A stretch of 23,602 bases of DNA from Oscillospiraceae bacterium (GTDB lineage: Bacteria > Bacillota > Clostridia > Oscillospirales > Ruminococcaceae). The stretch is taken from contig CAAGBQ010000104.1 of the NCBI GenBank assembly GCA_900768105.1, positions 1 to 23,602 on the forward strand, written 5' to 3'. Under the pieces are notes generated by a model. That model was given only the letters and a program-made list of their open reading frames with translations, was not told the DNA's origin and did no database searches. The translations under genes and the position numbers were made by a program. Numbering within the stretch: position 1 is the stretch's first letter; every line of letters begins with the position of its first letter. This document shows, one piece after another, positions 22,555 through 23,602 of this stretch.

Positions 22555-22574
22555 ATTACAACAATTGTTGTAAT
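22555..22574. promoter_or_regulatory. Operator O1, perfect 20-bp palindrome
   Basis: ATTACAACAATTGTTGTAAT is fully symmetric. It shares the half-site TACAACA with O2; the centres are 25 bp apart. It covers the likely transcription start of the minus-strand promoter and the -35/spacer of the plus-strand promoter. Likely bound by the adjacent XRE protein. Confidence 0.8.
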
Positions 22575-22582
22575 TATATAAT
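22555..22582 (+). promoter_or_regulatory. Possible promoter of the XRE regulator gene
   Basis: ATTACA (22555-22560), 16 nt, TATAAT (22577-22582). The -10 is perfect and the -35 matches four of six. Its -10 overlaps that of the divergent promoter, and O1 lies over its -35 and spacer. It would give a leader of about 68 nt. Confidence 0.5.
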
Positions 22583-22606
22583 ACAACATATGTTGTATTT
22601 TGTCAA
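22578..22606 (-). promoter_or_regulatory. Promoter of the small ORF-lipoprotein transcript
   Basis: TTGACA (22606-22601), exactly 17 nt, TATTAT (22583-22578). The spacer and part of the -10 are filled by the palindrome O2 (22580-22599), and the predicted start near 22571 falls in O1. Binding at either site should block it. Confidence 0.82.
22580..22599. promoter_or_regulatory. Operator O2, perfect 20-bp palindrome
   Basis: AATACAACATATGTTGTATT is fully symmetric. With O1 it suggests a consensus TACAACAnnTGTTGTA. It lies in the spacer of the minus-strand promoter and over the expected start of the plus-strand one. Confidence 0.8.
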
Positions 22607-22656
22607 TATATGAATTGTTTTTGCTGCATAATAAAATATAAAAGGAGGCTTTTATT

Positions 22657-22875
22657 ATGCACTATACTCGTATACGCGATTTAAGAGAGGATGCGGATCT
22701 GACACAGGAACAAATTGTAAAAATACTCGGTATGCACAAAACGACATATACAAATTATGAACAGGGCAAAAGGGAACCACCATTTGATTTTATAATAAAA
22801 TTAGCAAAATTTTATAATGTGTCAATTGATTATATTGCAGGGCTTACAAACAATTATAAAAAACTGAAAAAATAG
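22657..22875 (+). CDS. Small XRE-family HTH regulator
   Basis: A 72-residue protein consisting almost only of a Cro/CI-type helix-turn-helix: RIRDLREDADLTQEQIVKILGMHKTTYTNYEQGKREPPFDFIIKLAKFYNVSIDYIAGLT. The recognition helix is around MHKTTYTNYEQG. It has a lysine-rich tail and no effector or protease domain, so it probably acts as a dimeric repressor. Strong SD AAAGGAGG, eight bases before the ATG at 22657. It is divergent from the small ORF and lipoprotein, with two palindromes between them, and most likely represses both directions. Its last codons overlap the terminator at 22868-22899. It is AT-rich like the lipoprotein gene. Confidence 0.93.
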   Translation: MHYTRIRDLREDADLTQEQIVKILGMHKTTYTNYEQGKREPPFDFIIKLAKFYNVSIDYIAGLTNNYKKLKK

Positions 22876-22899
22876 ACGGAGATGGCTCCGTCTATTTTT
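22868..22899. terminator. Bidirectional terminator between the XRE gene and greA
   Basis: AAAAATAGACGGAG / CTCCGTCTATTTTT with loop ATGG. The stem includes the XRE stop codon (22873-22875) and has A and T runs on both sides, serving the two convergent genes. Confidence 0.93.
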
Positions 22900-22903
22900 G
22901 TAT

Positions 22904-23407
22904 TCAGTAGCTCGCCAGCGGGGCGGAATCGTCGTCGTCCATTTTTTCAATGGAGCGGACAATTACATCGTAGCTGTAATTTTCGTTCACCGAAACGGTG
23001 GCGGTATCGCCGACACGCTTGCCGAGGACGGCCTTGCCGAACGGAGACTCCTTGCTTACAAAGCCGCTTGAAACGTCGTAGCGCACGCCTGTGACGATTT
23101 GATAGCTCTCCTCCGCGTCGTCCTCCGGGATATACACCGTCACCCTGTCGTAAAGCCCCACAACGCCCTCCTCGGACTTCGATTCGATTACCACGGCGGT
23201 TTTAATCATCGCCTGAAGGTAGCGTATGCGGCTGTCGTTGCGGTTCTTGGCGCGCTTGGCCTCCTTGTACTCGAAGTTTTCGGAGAGGTCGCCGTATTCC
23301 CGGGCGCGCTTTACCTCCTCGATAAGCTGCGGCCGCAGCTCAATGCGGCGGTGGTCAAGCTCCTCCTGCATTTTTTCTATATCCTTGGCTGTAAGCTCAT
23401 CGTGCAT
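22904..23407 (-). CDS. greA: Transcription elongation factor GreA/GreB
   Basis: A 167-residue factor that inserts into the RNA polymerase secondary channel and stimulates cleavage of backtracked RNA. The N-terminal coiled coil carries LIEEVKRAREYGDLSENFEYKEAKR, including the acidic tip (GDLSEN) needed for cleavage. The C-terminal FKBP-like domain has VTGVRYDVSSGFVSKESPFGKAVLGKRVGD. The length is near the usual 158. The start at 23407 is preferred, with GGAGATG about nine bases away; the in-frame ATG at 23416 sits directly on that SD. Codon use is GC-rich, in contrast to the AT-rich cassette on its left. Confidence 0.95.
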   Translation of the reverse strand: MHDELTAKDIEKMQEELDHRRIELRPQLIEEVKRAREYGDLSENFEYKEAKRAKNRNDSRIRYLQAMIKTAVVIESKSEEGVVGLYDRVTVYIPEDDAEESYQIVTGVRYDVSSGFVSKESPFGKAVLGKRVGDTATVSVNENYSYDVIVRSIEKMDDDDSAPLASY

Positions 23408-23442
23408 AAAAAACATCTCCGTTTTGGAATTTGATAAGATAT

Positions 23443-23471
23443 ATTATACCGCAGCCGTGGCTAAATTTCCA
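23443..23471 (-). promoter_or_regulatory. Promoter of greA
   Basis: TGGAAA (23471-23466), 17 nt, TATAAT (23448-23443). The -10 is perfect and the -35 matches four of six. The leader is about 30 nt. Confidence 0.6.
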
Positions 23472-23532
23472 TATATAATTGTTAATTCTTGCGAACTCGG
23501 CTTGATTGAGGAACATTCGTCGGAAAAGAATG

Positions 23533-23561
23533 GGCGGCAGGCGTTTTTAACGCCTGCCGCC
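23533..23561 (-). terminator. Strong hairpin, probable terminator of a minus-strand gene beyond the window
   Basis: GGCGGCAGGCGTT / AACGCCTGCCGCC, a perfect 13-bp stem with a 3-nt loop (or 12 bp with 5 nt). On the minus strand it is followed by CATTCTTTTCC, a moderate U-tract; on the plus strand there is none. The flanking 23472-23602 holds no gene that I can support. Confidence 0.6.
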
Positions 23562-23602
23562 ATGGACAATGGTTATGGAGTAATCTGTTTTAGGATAAAT
23601 CA

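Noticed and set aside
21527..22656. Prophage or transposon origin of the AT-rich cassette
   Set aside because: There is no integrase, transposase, terminal inverted repeat or direct repeat at its borders; both borders are terminators. Composition alone is not enough.

Overview
The window looks like chromosomal DNA of a low-to-mid GC, Gram-positive gut-type anaerobe of the Clostridia (Oscillospiraceae/Ruminococcaceae-like). The reasons are a T-box riboswitch in front of thrS, RNase Y, ZapA, PcrA, the YfmF/YfmH M16 pair, strong Shine-Dalgarno (SD) sequences, several GTG/TTG starts, and many TTGACA-N17-TATAAT type promoters. No tRNA, rRNA, CRISPR array or insertion sequence was seen. The lineage is an inference from gene content, not from a search.

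Layout. 1-1885 (minus): thrS, cut by the left edge, with a complete threonyl T-box leader, preceded by a small lipoprotein gene. 2097-3880 (plus): rny with its own promoter and terminator. 3880-4400: a gene-poor stretch that carries a candidate small RNA on the minus strand (perfect consensus promoter at 4343-4371, terminator at 4177-4201). 4401-4940 (minus): an amidase-domain protein. 5038-6002 (plus): zapA-dut. 6112-9479 (minus): asnS, an aspartate-type aminotransferase and maf in one likely operon. 9537-17778 (plus): pcrA, an MscS channel, yfmF-yfmH, lgt, folD and a HEAT-like protein, closely spaced and probably co-transcribed. 17858-18235 (plus): a stand-alone, AT-rich EVE/PUA-like protein.

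18272-21458 (minus) is an ABC importer operon of the nitrate/sulfonate/taurine type. Its first gene is a Crp/Fnr-family regulator, followed by a substrate-binding lipoprotein, a permease and an ATPase. Leucine and valine codon choice here (GTG-CTC) differs from the operons on the left. 21496-22899 is an AT-rich cassette. A small XRE regulator faces a 24-codon open frame plus a repeat-containing lipoprotein across a compact divergent control region. Two perfect 20-bp palindromes there interlock with two overlapping promoters. 22904-23471 (minus) is a GreA-family factor.

Most of the window is core housekeeping: translation (thrS, asnS), RNA decay (rny), division (zapA), nucleotide and septum quality control (dut, maf), DNA repair (pcrA), lipoprotein maturation (lgt), one-carbon metabolism (folD) and transcript elongation (greA). 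Lgt would act on the three lipoproteins encoded here. The best candidates for something undescribed are the XRE, small ORF and repeat-lipoprotein cassette, and the orphan small-RNA locus at 4177-4371.
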